In this document: piece by piece, positions 16,306-25,369 of the stretch
Layout: every line of letters starts with the position of its first letter
How positions within the stretch are numbered: the first letter of the stretch is position 1
DNA from: Bacillota bacterium
GTDB taxonomy: Bacteria > Bacillota > Clostridia > Christensenellales > Christensenellaceae
Direction: 5' to 3'
NCBI GenBank assembly: GCA_023408315.1
Contig: JAEYKI010000015.1
Location: 124,001 to 188,000 of the forward strand
Length of the DNA: 64,000 nt
Program-made: the position numbers and the translations under genes
The notes under the pieces: model-generated
Databases searched by the model: none
The model's input: the letters and a program-made list of their open reading frames with translations, nothing else
Told to the model about the DNA's origin: nothing

Positions 16306-17532
16306 ATGGCAGAGTCAGGCAGTTTAAAGACGGAAGAGGCAGTGGACCAGAAATACCTGGGTAAGGGTGGGCTGATTGTGTTTATTGCGCTACTGAGCGC
16401 GTTTATACCGTTGTCCACAGATCTGTATTTGCCGGCGCTTCCGTCCATGGTGGATTATTTTGGCAGCACGCTTACAACTGTGAACCTTACATTAATTTTA
16501 TTTTTTTTGATGTTTGCGGCGGGGTCGCTGATTTGGGGGCCTCTGAGCGATAAATTCGGGCGCAGGCCCATATTGTTGGCCGGGTTGTGCGTATATCTGG
16601 CAGCGAGCATTTTATGCTGGGTTGCCGGAACCATTGAGTTGCTCATTCTATTCCGGATCGTGCAGGCGGCGGGAGCAAGCGCCGCGTTTGCGGTTTCGTC
16701 CGCTATTGTAAAGGATTCTTATACGGGCAGGCGGCGTGAAACCATACTGGCCGTTGTGCAGTCTATGGTGATCGTATCCCCTGCGGCTGCGCCCGTGTTG
16801 GGCGCGTTTATTCTGCAGGTAACATCCTGGAGGGGCGTTTTTGCAACGCTTGCAGTTATTGGTGTGGTTGCGCTTATATTCTCATTGCTGTTTACGGAAA
16901 CACTGCGGCATAAAAGCAAAGAATCCGTAGGCAAAACGATCGGCAAATTGGGTGTTGTGCTTAAAAACAAAGGCTTTTCCGCTTTGCTTGTTATTTTTTC
17001 TATTCCAAACATCGCTTTTATGGCGTTTATTTCCATGTCCACATACATCTATCAGGATACGTTTGGCCTGAGCAGCCAGACATACAGCTATTTTTTTGCA
17101 CTGAACGCCGTGGGTATGTTTTTGGGACCCATGCTTTATATTGCATTGACCAGATGTTTAAAGCGCAGGCATGTGATTGTTGCCTGTTTTGCCGTCGTGG
17201 CGGTTTTTGGAGCGCTGGTGTGCCTGTTTGGCGGCGCGGGCCCCTGGCCGTTCGCATTGCTTTTGCTGCCCGCAACCCTGGGTACCTGCACCGTTAGGCC
17301 GGGCGGAGCATTTTTGATGTTTGACCAGCAAAAAGAAGAGGCGGGGGCATCCTCCTCACTCATGGGGGCGGGATCGTCTTTTATGGGCATCATCAGCATG
17401 AGCATTGCCTCTTTGGGCTGGAGTAACTTTACTTTTTTGGTGGGCCTGATGAATGTGATTGCGGGGGTTGTGTGCTGCATATTATGGCTGGCTGTGTACT
17501 CCAGGCCGTTCGTCAGGAAGTTTGAAGAGTAG
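16306..17532 (+). CDS. MFS multidrug efflux transporter, Bcr/CflA family
   Basis: A 408-residue transporter with 12 predicted helices. The Bcr/CflA hallmarks are PLSTDLYLPALPSM in helix 1 and the MFS loop motif GPLSDKFGRRPILL after helix 2, then RIVQAAGASAAFAVSSAIVKD (motif B, proton coupling) and the motif C region SPAAAPVLGAFI. ATG 16306 follows GGAGG by 5 bp; an upstream in-frame TTG at 16288 has no ribosome site. Family members expel bicyclomycin, chloramphenicol or cysteine-related metabolites by proton antiport. It is monocistronic, ending at a shared terminator. Confidence 0.9.
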   Translation: MAESGSLKTEEAVDQKYLGKGGLIVFIALLSAFIPLSTDLYLPALPSMVDYFGSTLTTVNLTLILFFLMFAAGSLIWGPLSDKFGRRPILLAGLCVYLAASILCWVAGTIELLILFRIVQAAGASAAFAVSSAIVKDSYTGRRRETILAVVQSMVIVSPAAAPVLGAFILQVTSWRGVFATLAVIGVVALIFSLLFTETLRHKSKESVGKTIGKLGVVLKNKGFSALLVIFSIPNIAFMAFISMSTYIYQDTFGLSSQTYSYFFALNAVGMFLGPMLYIALTRCLKRRHVIVACFAVVAVFGALVCLFGGAGPWPFALLLLPATLGTCTVRPGGAFLMFDQQKEEAGASSSLMGAGSSFMGIISMSIASLGWSNFTFLVGLMNVIAGVVCCILWLAVYSRPFVRKFEE

Positions 17533-17572
17533 CAAAAAGCCTTCCCGGTTCACGAATTGGGGAGGCTTTTTG
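17533..17572. terminator. Bidirectional terminator between efflux and sortase genes
   Basis: CAAAAAGCCTTCCC pairs with GGGGAGGCTTTTTG (one G-T pair) around a 12-nt loop, with T-runs on both strands. The genes on either side converge here. Confidence 0.88.
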
Positions 17573-17575
17573 AGT

Positions 17576-18535
17576 TTATTCATTGGTTGCGGCTGCTTTT
17601 TTTGCATGAACCGTGAACCGCGCGTTTTCATAATCGCGCGAGCAGGTGGAGAGCGTTAATATCTGGTCGCTTGTATCCACTGTTACACCGGTCTCGTACA
17701 GCGAATCTGCCTTCAAGTAAGTCAGAAATCCTTCAAATTCTGTTTGGTCGGAAAAGTCCACCGGAAGCGCGTCGTCGTTTGCGATGCTTACGGAAAAAAT
17801 CTGCCAGACAGCAGTCTCTCCGCGCAGGTTCAGGGTGATGGTTGGGTGGTCCCTGAAGTATGATTCGTTCTTGTAGTCCGTTAAATTGCCAAACATGCTT
17901 CCGTCCCGCATATTATGCCCGTAGATCAAAATATGGCTGTCCTCTTTTTGGCCGCCGTTGCGGTAGTCCATAAAGATGCTGCCGTGCGCGGACTGCTTCT
18001 GCGCAAAGCTGTGTGTTAAGTAAAACATGTTGTCATTCGCGCGCGCCACGGGATAGCTGATATTTGTACCCGCAATGCTGAGCCACCCCGCTGCGTCCGG
18101 ATTGATAGTCAGCAGGGATTGGTATTCCTGCATGCTTGCATCTGCTGCCGCTGCAACGGGGAGGGATTCCTGGCCGCCGGACAACTGTGCTGAAGGAGAG
18201 CCCTGCTGCGGCTGTGAAGCCGATGGCAGTTCCGCCCGGATGGACTGGATGAGTTGTGAGCTTTGATAGCCGTCCAGCAGATAAGTTGCGATCACAACCG
18301 CGCAGTAAGCAAATACGCCGATGCAAATAATCACCAGGAACAGCCTCAGGCTGTTTGCGGAGGATTTCTGCTGTTTGCGGCTGCGGCTCCGGCTCCCGTA
18401 CCGTTCTATTCTGGTATTCAGCAGGCGCTCCTGCTCAATAACAGGCGGATCCTCCAGAAAATACTGAATGGAGCGGAACCTTTTCTGATGCAATTCACTT
18501 CTTGTTTGAACCATGTTTTCCATATCTTTAAACAC
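17576..18535 (-). CDS. Class B sortase
   Basis: A 319-residue membrane-anchored transpeptidase. A basic cytoplasmic region (about 60 residues, RSRSRKQQK) precedes one transmembrane helix at about residues 63-88, a low-complexity Ser/Gln/Ala linker, and the SrtB fold. The catalytic triad is visible: His in ILIYGHNMRDGSMF, Cys in LTLSTCSRDY and Arg in ENARFTVHAK. It lies 6 bp behind the giant adhesin gene on the same strand, which marks it as a dedicated sortase. A start at the internal ATG (18523, MENMVQ) is also possible. The long N-terminal cytoplasmic tail is unusual for class B enzymes. Confidence 0.9.
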   Translation of the reverse strand: MFKDMENMVQTRSELHQKRFRSIQYFLEDPPVIEQERLLNTRIERYGSRSRSRKQQKSSANSLRLFLVIICIGVFAYCAVVIATYLLDGYQSSQLIQSIRAELPSASQPQQGSPSAQLSGGQESLPVAAAADASMQEYQSLLTINPDAAGWLSIAGTNISYPVARANDNMFYLTHSFAQKQSAHGSIFMDYRNGGQKEDSHILIYGHNMRDGSMFGNLTDYKNESYFRDHPTITLNLRGETAVWQIFSVSIANDDALPVDFSDQTEFEGFLTYLKADSLYETGVTVDTSDQILTLSTCSRDYENARFTVHAKKAAATNE

Positions 18536-18541
18536 GCACCG

Positions 18542-21500
18542 TTAATGTTTTGCGGTATATTTTGAGTTCTTTTTCCGGTTCCTGGTGATATAGATCACAA
18601 CGGCGGCCACGGCAGCCGCGCCCATTACCAGCGCATAGTTCAATATGTTGTCTCCAGTTTTGGGCGAGGTGGCAGACTCTGGTATCTTGGAGTTGGTCAG
18701 TGCCCCGGCGGACACGGTGGAACCGTCTGTGGTGATCTTTACATACAGGATCGTGCTGTTGATATAATAGCCGGACGGAGCGGAGGTCTCGCGTATGGCG
18801 TAGCTGCCGTATGGGATTCCCTGGAACAGCGCAATGCCGTTGCTGTCTGAGACAGCCGTGGCTTTGGGCGTATTGAATTTTGTGTCGTCCGCCAGGTACA
18901 GCTTGAATGTTGCGCCGGAGAGCTTGGTGCCGTCTGTGGCTGTTTTAAGAACCTTGATATTTCCAATGTAAGGCGTATCCGAAATTGTTGCCGGGTTTGC
19001 GGTTACAGTTTGGCCGTCCCGCGAAATAGTAGCATACGCAACGGCGCCGGAGATATAGTAACCGGCAGGGGCCTGTATTTCCTTGATTGCGTAACTTCCC
19101 AGAGGTACGCCTTCAAATACGGCGACACCGTCTTCACCCGACTCCGCTGTTTGCAGAATGTTTGAGAAGTTGGTGTCTGCCGCCGCGTACAGGGCGAATT
19201 TGCCGCCTTCCAGCACCGCGCTGTCGTATGTGCTGAGTTTTTTGATTTGTATGCTGCCACATATGGTGGAGTCTATAATCAGGTTCGGGGTTGCGACTAC
19301 GGTTTGGCCGTCGCTTGTAAGGGTTGCGGTGATGGCCGTGTGAGATACGGCGTATCCGGCTGGTGCTTTTGTCTCCCGAATGGTGTACGTGCCCATGGGG
19401 ATATCCGCAAAGAACACCAGACCATCCGAATCGCTGGTTGCGGTTGCAACCACGTTGTTGTTTGCGTCATACAGTGTAAATACCGCGCCTGGGAGATTGC
19501 AGTCCGCGTCGTCTTTCTTGTTGAACTGGATGTTTCCTGTGAGAGGCGCATTTACAACGGTATCCATTTCTTTGTCATCTCTGGTGGGCGTTACCGTTTC
19601 ACCGTCCTTGGTCAGGGAAACGTCCAGTTTGGACGGGTATGCAAAGTATCCGGCCGGCGCCTTGGTCTCCCGGATGATATACTCTCCAAGCGGGATATCC
19701 GTAAATAGAACGGTTCCCTTGGTACCGTCTGACGTACTGCTGGTTGCGGTTGCAACGGGATGCTCGCCCGCTCCGTCCGATGTGAACAGCGTAAATTCCG
19801 CTCCGCCAAGCGGCTTGTTTCCATCTGTTTTTGTAAACTGAATGTTGCCCTTGCCTATAGAGTCTTCAAACGTATAGGTAATGTTTTTACTGTCATCCGA
19901 GCCCTTGATCTGGAATGTATAATCTGCGGTGGAAACGGTATAGCCCGGGGGAGGGGTAAGTTCCCGCACCGTATAATCAACATCAAAGCGCAGGTGTTCA
20001 AACAGGACGGAGCCGCTTGCATCCGTTGTTTCGGTGTCGATCACGTTGCCGTATTTATCTATGAGCTCGAACGTAGCGTCCGAAAGCAGCCTGGTGTGGT
20101 CGGCTTTATCCACCTTGAGGACTTTTATGCTGCCCACTTCGCCGTAGCCGGTGCTGCCCGAATCCAGGAAGGAGACTTCTATGGGGGAAGAAGAGTTTGT
20201 CTGCATAATCCCCGTGCCGTCAAATCTGGCTGTATTGGTGAAGGGAGACTTGGATTTATCCGTTACATACGTGCGGTACATAAGCATGTATGCGCCCGTG
20301 GAGTTTTCGGGAAGGCTGAAGTTGAACGTGCGCGTAGCGGTGAAATATTCCACGTTGCTGCCATCCAGCGGTATTTCTGTGCCCACGGTGGTGGAACCGT
20401 CCGGGTTCACGGTTTCATGGTACAGTTTTACGGACAGCGTATCCAGCTCAAGGCCCTCCTGCAACTGATCCGAAATCTTCGGGTTGATCAGATCCATGCC
20501 GTTCATATTAATTTCCACTGTCCAGTCTATGTACCTGTTGCCCGGCACATAGTATGCGCCCTTGCTGATTACCATATTTAAAATGGTTTTTGAGCCCGAA
20601 CTTTGAACGCCGCCCGGAACAAGCGTATTGGTAATGGTGGCGGTATTGTTCAGCGTTTTATACCCGTTGGTTGCGAATACGGCCGGGCTTGTAATTTTGG
20701 TTTTAAAAGATATATTGTATGTTTGATTGATGGCCCCCGGGAACGTATAGGTAAGTGTGTTGGAAGAAGAATTATAATCAAACCCGGAAGAACTGGCTCC
20801 GCCGTCTATGGTTGCAGAGCCCGCCGCATACGTTTGATCGGAGGGAATGGTGTCTGTGACCACAACGCCGGATAAAGGCATTTTATTGTTGTTTACCGTG
20901 ATGTTCCATGTGATCTCGTTTGTCTGGTAATTGAAGTCTGCCGCGGATTTTTGGATCACATTGCTGTAGACAATCGCGCTGTCCTCCGAACTGGACTGGG
21001 GAACGCTTTTGCCGTCCACCTTGCCGTTAAAGTAAGCTGTGTTTTTATACAGGGTGTCCGCTGTATTGCCAGCGTAAATGATAGGGTCCGTTACCTCTGT
21101 TTTAAAGGTAAGTATATACGCGTCGGTAATGGTGGAATTAAACGAATATTTTAATGTGCCGGTTTTTGTTGTATCTCCCGCATCGGCAGGCGTATAGGTA
21201 AACCCGCTCATACTGCCGCCATTGTCAATTTCTGCGGACCCTTCCACGTATTTCTGGCCGGGCAGGATGTCGTCCGTTACAACCGCATCGGAGATGGATA
21301 AATGGTTTGTATTAACAGTCACCTGCCAGGTAATCTTGTGCGTGGAGGGATCGTAATCGGAACCCACTTTTTGGATCACAATGGAGGGAACGGTAACGTC
21401 GTCGCTGCTTTTGGTATTGGCAGGCACGCCTGTGCCGGTCAGTTCCACCTCGTTGTGGTATGCAAGGGAATGGTTTTCCTCAAAATACACGGCATCCACC

Positions 21501-22675
21501 GAAGTGGAAAAGGTGATTACATGAGCGCTGTTGATGGTGTTTAAGTTAAATAGAATATTGGGCAGGGAGGAGGTATCGGCCGTAAACGCGGCGCCGTCCA
21601 GTTTAACGGAGCCGGGGATCAAAGAAAGCCCGGCTGGAAGAGTATCCTTCACAACCGCGTTTTCAATGGTTGCATATACCTCGTTTACATTGATGGTCCA
21701 GTTGATTGTTTTGTTATTCGCGTCATATTCGCCGGATTTGTCAATATAATTCACGGGCACTTCCACGGTTGCCTGGTTGGAGGCGACGGAAGTTTCGTCG
21801 TGGGTCAGGGTTGCTGTGTTGGATTCCTGGAGAGTTGATCCTTCGGTTGATTTGGAAAACTCTGAATCCAGAACCCTGGTTTTAAAGGTGATAATTTGCT
21901 GCGAATTGATGGTGGCGGGGAAGTTATACGTCAGCGTACCGCCGTCAAACGCATAATTGGAATGATCTGCCGCTGCGCCGTTGATTGTAACCGAGCCGTC
22001 AATAAATTCCTGGCCGCTTGCAATGGAATCCACCACCTTGGCGTTGCTCACAGTAGCGTTCTCCGGGTTTACGGTAATGGCCCATGTGATTTCGTTTGCC
22101 GCCGTCAGCTCGCCGGATTTTTCTATAGACGCATTGGGAGCGGCGGGCTGTTCGAAATCGATCTGCACGGTAACAGGGTTTGCCGTGCCCCCTATTTTGA
22201 ATACAATATCCTGCGGATTGGTATTTCCTATTTGATCCTCATCAAATTGCAAATCAAACCAGAAGGAACCGCGCACATTGGAATATCTGGATGCAAAATC
22301 TGTAAATGTAAGCAAAATAGCGCCGTCCAAAGACAGGGTACCGTCCGCTATTTTTGCGCCGTCGTCCGTATTGTTGATGGTAAACGTACCGGGCGTAAGA
22401 ATTTTGATCTGTTTGGGAATATCAAGAGTAAACGTATCGCCTTCGTGAACTTCCGCCGTATTGTCGATTGAAAAATTATAACTCAATTTAATGGCGGAAC
22501 TTTTAGGAACGCCCGATCCCAGGGGAGTGCCGTCCGTTTTAGTAACCTCAACACCCGTAATAAAATGAATGGTGCCAGTTACGTCCTGGGCCTGTGCGGG
22601 TATCCCCGGAATAATTTGCATGAGCGCAAACCAAACTCCAAAAATTACAATTAAAACAAGCAATGCTTTTTTCAT
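18542..22675 (-). CDS. Cell-wall-anchored adhesin with collagen-binding-like and SpaA (Cna-B) repeats
   Basis: A 1377-residue surface protein. A signal peptide covers residues 1-30 (AQAQ cleavage region). Next come an adhesin Ig-like domain (about 30-165), five related blocks of about 110-140 residues each opening with an IxKxG...W.I.VN pattern (for example IEKSGELTAANEITWAITVN), then five SpaA/Cna-B repeats of about 85 residues, each ending in IRETxAPxGY. The latter carry the Lys and Glu of intramolecular isopeptide bonds. The C-terminus is a sorting signal: SPKTGD, a hydrophobic helix and RNRKKN. The motif has Ser in place of Leu of LPxTG. The adjacent class B sortase probably anchors it. 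Role: adhesion to host or matrix glycoprotein, by family. Confidence 0.92.
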   Translation of the reverse strand: MKKALLVLIVIFGVWFALMQIIPGIPAQAQDVTGTIHFITGVEVTKTDGTPLGSGVPKSSAIKLSYNFSIDNTAEVHEGDTFTLDIPKQIKILTPGTFTINNTDDGAKIADGTLSLDGAILLTFTDFASRYSNVRGSFWFDLQFDEDQIGNTNPQDIVFKIGGTANPVTVQIDFEQPAAPNASIEKSGELTAANEITWAITVNPENATVSNAKVVDSIASGQEFIDGSVTINGAAADHSNYAFDGGTLTYNFPATINSQQIITFKTRVLDSEFSKSTEGSTLQESNTATLTHDETSVASNQATVEVPVNYIDKSGEYDANNKTINWTINVNEVYATIENAVVKDTLPAGLSLIPGSVKLDGAAFTADTSSLPNILFNLNTINSAHVITFSTSVDAVYFEENHSLAYHNEVELTGTGVPANTKSSDDVTVPSIVIQKVGSDYDPSTHKITWQVTVNTNHLSISDAVVTDDILPGQKYVEGSAEIDNGGSMSGFTYTPADAGDTTKTGTLKYSFNSTITDAYILTFKTEVTDPIIYAGNTADTLYKNTAYFNGKVDGKSVPQSSSEDSAIVYSNVIQKSAADFNYQTNEITWNITVNNNKMPLSGVVVTDTIPSDQTYAAGSATIDGGASSSGFDYNSSSNTLTYTFPGAINQTYNISFKTKITSPAVFATNGYKTLNNTATITNTLVPGGVQSSGSKTILNMVISKGAYYVPGNRYIDWTVEINMNGMDLINPKISDQLQEGLELDTLSVKLYHETVNPDGSTTVGTEIPLDGSNVEYFTATRTFNFSLPENSTGAYMLMYRTYVTDKSKSPFTNTARFDGTGIMQTNSSSPIEVSFLDSGSTGYGEVGSIKVLKVDKADHTRLLSDATFELIDKYGNVIDTETTDASGSVLFEHLRFDVDYTVRELTPPPGYTVSTADYTFQIKGSDDSKNITYTFEDSIGKGNIQFTKTDGNKPLGGAEFTLFTSDGAGEHPVATATSSTSDGTKGTVLFTDIPLGEYIIRETKAPAGYFAYPSKLDVSLTKDGETVTPTRDDKEMDTVVNAPLTGNIQFNKKDDADCNLPGAVFTLYDANNNVVATATSDSDGLVFFADIPMGTYTIRETKAPAGYAVSHTAITATLTSDGQTVVATPNLIIDSTICGSIQIKKLSTYDSAVLEGGKFALYAAADTNFSNILQTAESGEDGVAVFEGVPLGSYAIKEIQAPAGYYISGAVAYATISRDGQTVTANPATISDTPYIGNIKVLKTATDGTKLSGATFKLYLADDTKFNTPKATAVSDSNGIALFQGIPYGSYAIRETSAPSGYYINSTILYVKITTDGSTVSAGALTNSKIPESATSPKTGDNILNYALVMGAAAVAAVVIYITRNRKKNSKYTAKH

Positions 22676-23027
22676 AAAAATCCCTCTTACTTTTATTCCA
22701 TTAGCATTAGAACCATATATTTACATCGTCAAAAATGCGTCCAGCTTGAGCGTATCCATATTGTAAAACTATTTTTTACAAATTTCCACAATTATTTTTA
22801 AAAGAATCTTTAAAAATGGTAAAGAAATGGCGAAAAACGGCAATATAAGTAAAATAAATTTCGAAATAGCGGTATTATGCGGGATTTTCGACAAATAAAT
22901 AGTATGCTTGTTTCAAAAATTTAACTATGAAATATATTCCCGATTCTACAAACGATTCAAGAATAGGGTTGATGGTTTGCAGGAAGCTTATATATGGTAT
23001 TATATATTAAAAAGTACAGGCAGGGAT
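22676..23027. other. Non-coding spacer upstream of the adhesin
   Basis: A 352-bp AT-rich region. It must contain the adhesin promoter on the minus strand; TTGACG at 22732-22727 is a possible -35 but the -10 is weak. A TTG-initiated reading frame runs through 22908-23027 into the acetyltransferase frame but lacks a ribosome site. Nothing else is apparent. Confidence 0.5.
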
Positions 23028-23606
23028 ATGAAAGGCGCAGAAAAACTGATTTTGCTGGATCCGGCGGAATTTAAAAAAATATACAGGCAAATTAAAAAGG
23101 ATTTTGCGGCGGGAGAGTATCCACCCTATTTTGTGCTGTGAGGGCAGATTTCAAATGGAGTGCAGCAATGCTTTGCGTATGCAGACAACGGTATTGAAAA
23201 AGCATATGCGGTATGCGCGGCCAGCCATTCCAATGGATATGTTTTGATCAGCCTGTTTTCCGTATATCCTGCGTTCAGGGGTTTCGGTATCGGCACCGCG
23301 TTTCTTGAACAATTGAAAGAAAGGTATGCCGGAAAAAAAGGCCTGCTGCTGGAGGTGGAAAAGCCGGAATGCGCCCGGGATGAGGCGGAAAGGGCGGTGA
23401 GGGAAAAGAGGATGCCTTTTTACGCCAGAGCGGGGTTTCGGGTTGTGCCCAATTTAAAGTACGCCATTTGGGGCGTGCCCATGCATCTGATGGCGTGCGG
23501 GCCATATGCAACAGGCACGGACGAAATGATGCGCCGCATCCATGAAATATACCTGCAACTGATGGGCAGAAATTTTATACATAAGCTGGAGATGGAACGA
23601 ATATAA
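23028..23606 (+). pseudogene. GNAT N-acetyltransferase interrupted by one in-frame TGA
   Basis: A single reading frame of 193 codons from ATG 23028 encodes a GNAT protein. The first 37 residues (MKGAEKLILLDPAEFKKIYR...GEYPPYFVL) are followed by TGA at 23139-23141, then the same frame continues GQISNGVQQCFAYADNG and the acetyl-CoA site LISLFSVYPAFRGFGIGTAFL, through FYARAGFRVV to the stop at 23606. No frameshift is needed: one base change explains the break. The downstream part could restart at GTG 23160 but would lack the first strands and helices. Other genes here end in TGA, so the codon is a normal stop. Either a recent null mutation, or less likely recoding. Confidence 0.8.
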
Positions 23607-23625
23607 AAAGTTTGCATGATGGAGG

Positions 23626-23654
23626 TAGACAAACCTGATATTATCCTGTATAAT
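23626..23654 (+). promoter_or_regulatory. Promoter of tRNA-Val
   Basis: TAGACA (23626-23631) and TATAAT (23649-23654) separated by 17 bp, 15 bp before the first base of the tRNA. Confidence 0.7.
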
Positions 23655-23669
23655 ATTTTCATTCGGTAT

Positions 23670-23746
23670 GGAGGCATAGCTCAGCTGGTCAGAGTACACG
23701 CTTCACATGCGTGGGGTCGCTGGTTCGATCCCAGCTGTCTCCACCA
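23670..23746 (+). tRNA. tRNA-Val(CAC), CCA encoded
   Basis: A complete 77-nt cloverleaf: acceptor GGAGGCA with TGTCTCC (one G-T), anticodon stem CACGC/GCGTG with loop TTCACAT giving anticodon CAC, and T arm GCTGG-TTCGATC-CCAGC. Discriminator A23743 and CCA at 23744-23746 are encoded. The 3' half is the integration site of the element to the right: bases 23731-23747 recur at 33313-33329, so insertion restored a full tRNA. Confidence 0.95.
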
Positions 23747-23747
23747 C
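23731..23747 (+). repeat. attL, 17-bp core inside the tRNA-Val 3' end
   Basis: CCAGCTGTCTCCACCAC, identical to 33313-33329. It spans the 3' strand of the T stem, the acceptor stem, CCA and one further base. Sequence outside the 17 bp differs, which defines the element's left edge. Confidence 0.9.
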
Positions 23748-23754
23748 AAATTTT

Positions 23755-23790
23755 GAAACCCTTGAATTATCAAGGGTTTCATGCTTTTTT
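23755..23790 (+). terminator. Element-borne terminator behind tRNA-Val
   Basis: GAAACCCTTGA-ATTA-TCAAGGGTTTC (11-bp perfect stem, 23755-23780) followed by ATGCTTTTTT, starting 8 bp after the tRNA CCA. It lies inside the element and replaces the host tRNA terminator now displaced to 33332. Confidence 0.85.
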
Positions 23791-23798
23791 AAACAGTC

Positions 23799-23822
23799 TT
23801 ACACGATTTTTACACGATTAAG
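23799..23822 (+). repeat. Left arm-type integrase repeat
   Basis: Contains TACACGATTTTTACACGATTAAG (two TACACGATT units), recurring with one mismatch at 33166-33188, near the other end and in the same orientation. A pair of such direct repeats flanking attP is the layout expected for arm-binding sites of Tn916-type integrases. Confidence 0.7.
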
Positions 23823-23899
23823 GCTTGCATTTGAGTGAAGAAAATCCGCTCTCCATAAATAGAGGGCGGATTTCTTATACTATTCTGTCGAAAAAGTAA

Positions 23900-25369
23900 T
23901 TAGGTAGCAAAAATTACTTCTTCATTCATTATCTTCATGGCTTCTTGCTCTAAAAGGTAGGCCTTATAACGCAGTTCGTTGGCCTTCAGTGCAAGGCGAT
24001 TAATTTCGGCTTGTGTCTCAGCCTTTTTTAGAAATGGTACCGGAATTTGGGCAATGTGGGCAATTTCAATATGCGGTACAACAGAACCATACGCCATAGC
24101 TTCCAAAAGTGTATTTGCGTATTCTGTTTGAAGCCAAATATACAAATATCCTTCCAAGCCTTCTGCTGGCAAAAGTCGGATTATATCATGTGTCATAGCC
24201 CAATTATCCCAATGTTTTGGAACGATTGTAACTTTGCCTACCGTACCGCTGCAAGTAACAAGTATATAATTATGATGAATAGTGAGTTGCTCACGAATGC
24301 GGCTCTCATGCTGTGAAAAAGATAAATATTTCTTATCAGATGGGTCGAGTTCCATGATGTTTTTACCGGAAAAGAACACCCTGCCTTGCCCTTCCTCAAC
24401 GTATACACGTTTGAAGCGCCCAGGCAAGACAATATCTTTACATACCCTCTTATCGCCAACAGTAATAACCTCGGTAGCATATTTTTTCAAATGCTCATTA
24501 ATCGTATTTACAATTGGAACATGATATGAGCCGTCTAAACGTCCTACAAGATTAGATAATTTAACAGAATAATTATTAACTTCAAAGCTACTGTCAAACT
24601 GCTCTGAGTGCAGTTCGTGTTTTGGAGGCAGTTGCAGCGCCTCAATAAGGATTTCCGTCGCTTCGTCAATCAATTTGTTAGAACTATCCCGTAATGCGAA
24701 AGAACGCACAATAAGGTCATTTATCTTTGTTTTGATACCCTGTGACGGATTTGGAACAGGTATGTCGGCAAGGTGTTCAGGCTCAATATGCTGAATAACA
24801 GAACCATACCGATTAGTTTGTAAAATAGTATTTCCAACAGTCGAACGCAAATAAGCGTAAATAAATCCAGTGTCCCCATTTGAGGGTGTAATACGTATAA
24901 CATCGTCAGAAAAAACTTTGTTCTCAAGTGTTTTAGAAACACACGTTACATTACCGATTGTCCCGGATCGTGTCAACAATACATCTCCTATTTTTAAATG
25001 GAGTTCAGAAATATCGCATTTGGTAAGTGCCGATATGTATTTTTCGGGTTTAGGATAGACGTCAGTCATTTGAGAGGGAAGATAGAACGGCACACCATTT
25101 TGAGCATTACTATAAATCCTTTTAAAACGGCCAGGGTAATAGGCATTCTCTATCATATGCGTTAAAGGTAAATTTTGCCATTTGCAATTTTCGATGGCCT
25201 CTCGCGCGTGCTTACCTTTTACTTCAAAGACAGAAGCTTCAAGCCTTTTGCCTGAATCAAGTATTTCTGCGAGAGAAACGGTACACCATTTTAGTTCATC
25301 TTGCGGAAGGTCTGTATAATGTATTTCAGACTGAATTGCTTGTTTTTTTACCAGTGATGAGGCTACCAT
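23900..25369 (-). CDS. Restriction-modification specificity subunit (HsdS/type IIB S-like)
   Basis: A 489-residue DNA-recognition subunit with two target-recognition domains. The duplication is visible: VLLTRSGTIGNVTCV in the first half and ILVTCSGTVGKVTIV in the second, and twice a closing segment, NRYGSVIQHIEPEHLADIPV and MAYGSVVPHIEIAHIAQIPV, each leading into a spacer helix. The start is ATG 25369, preceded by GGAGG; its ATG overlaps the methylase stop in ATGGTAG, giving tight translational coupling. It determines the bipartite target sequence for both methylation and cleavage. The in-frame upstream ATG at 25393 is poorly placed. Confidence 0.88.
   Translation of the reverse strand: MVASSLVKKQAIQSEIHYTDLPQDELKWCTVSLAEILDSGKRLEASVFEVKGKHAREAIENCKWQNLPLTHMIENAYYPGRFKRIYSNAQNGVPFYLPSQMTDVYPKPEKYISALTKCDISELHLKIGDVLLTRSGTIGNVTCVSKTLENKVFSDDVIRITPSNGDTGFIYAYLRSTVGNTILQTNRYGSVIQHIEPEHLADIPVPNPSQGIKTKINDLIVRSFALRDSSNKLIDEATEILIEALQLPPKHELHSEQFDSSFEVNNYSVKLSNLVGRLDGSYHVPIVNTINEHLKKYATEVITVGDKRVCKDIVLPGRFKRVYVEEGQGRVFFSGKNIMELDPSDKKYLSFSQHESRIREQLTIHHNYILVTCSGTVGKVTIVPKHWDNWAMTHDIIRLLPAEGLEGYLYIWLQTEYANTLLEAMAYGSVVPHIEIAHIAQIPVPFLKKAETQAEINRLALKANELRYKAYLLEQEAMKIMNEEVIFAT

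Noticed and set aside
19760..20581. 273-residue plus-strand frame inside the adhesin gene
   Set aside because: Antisense to the repeats of the adhesin; no ribosome site and no recognisable domain.
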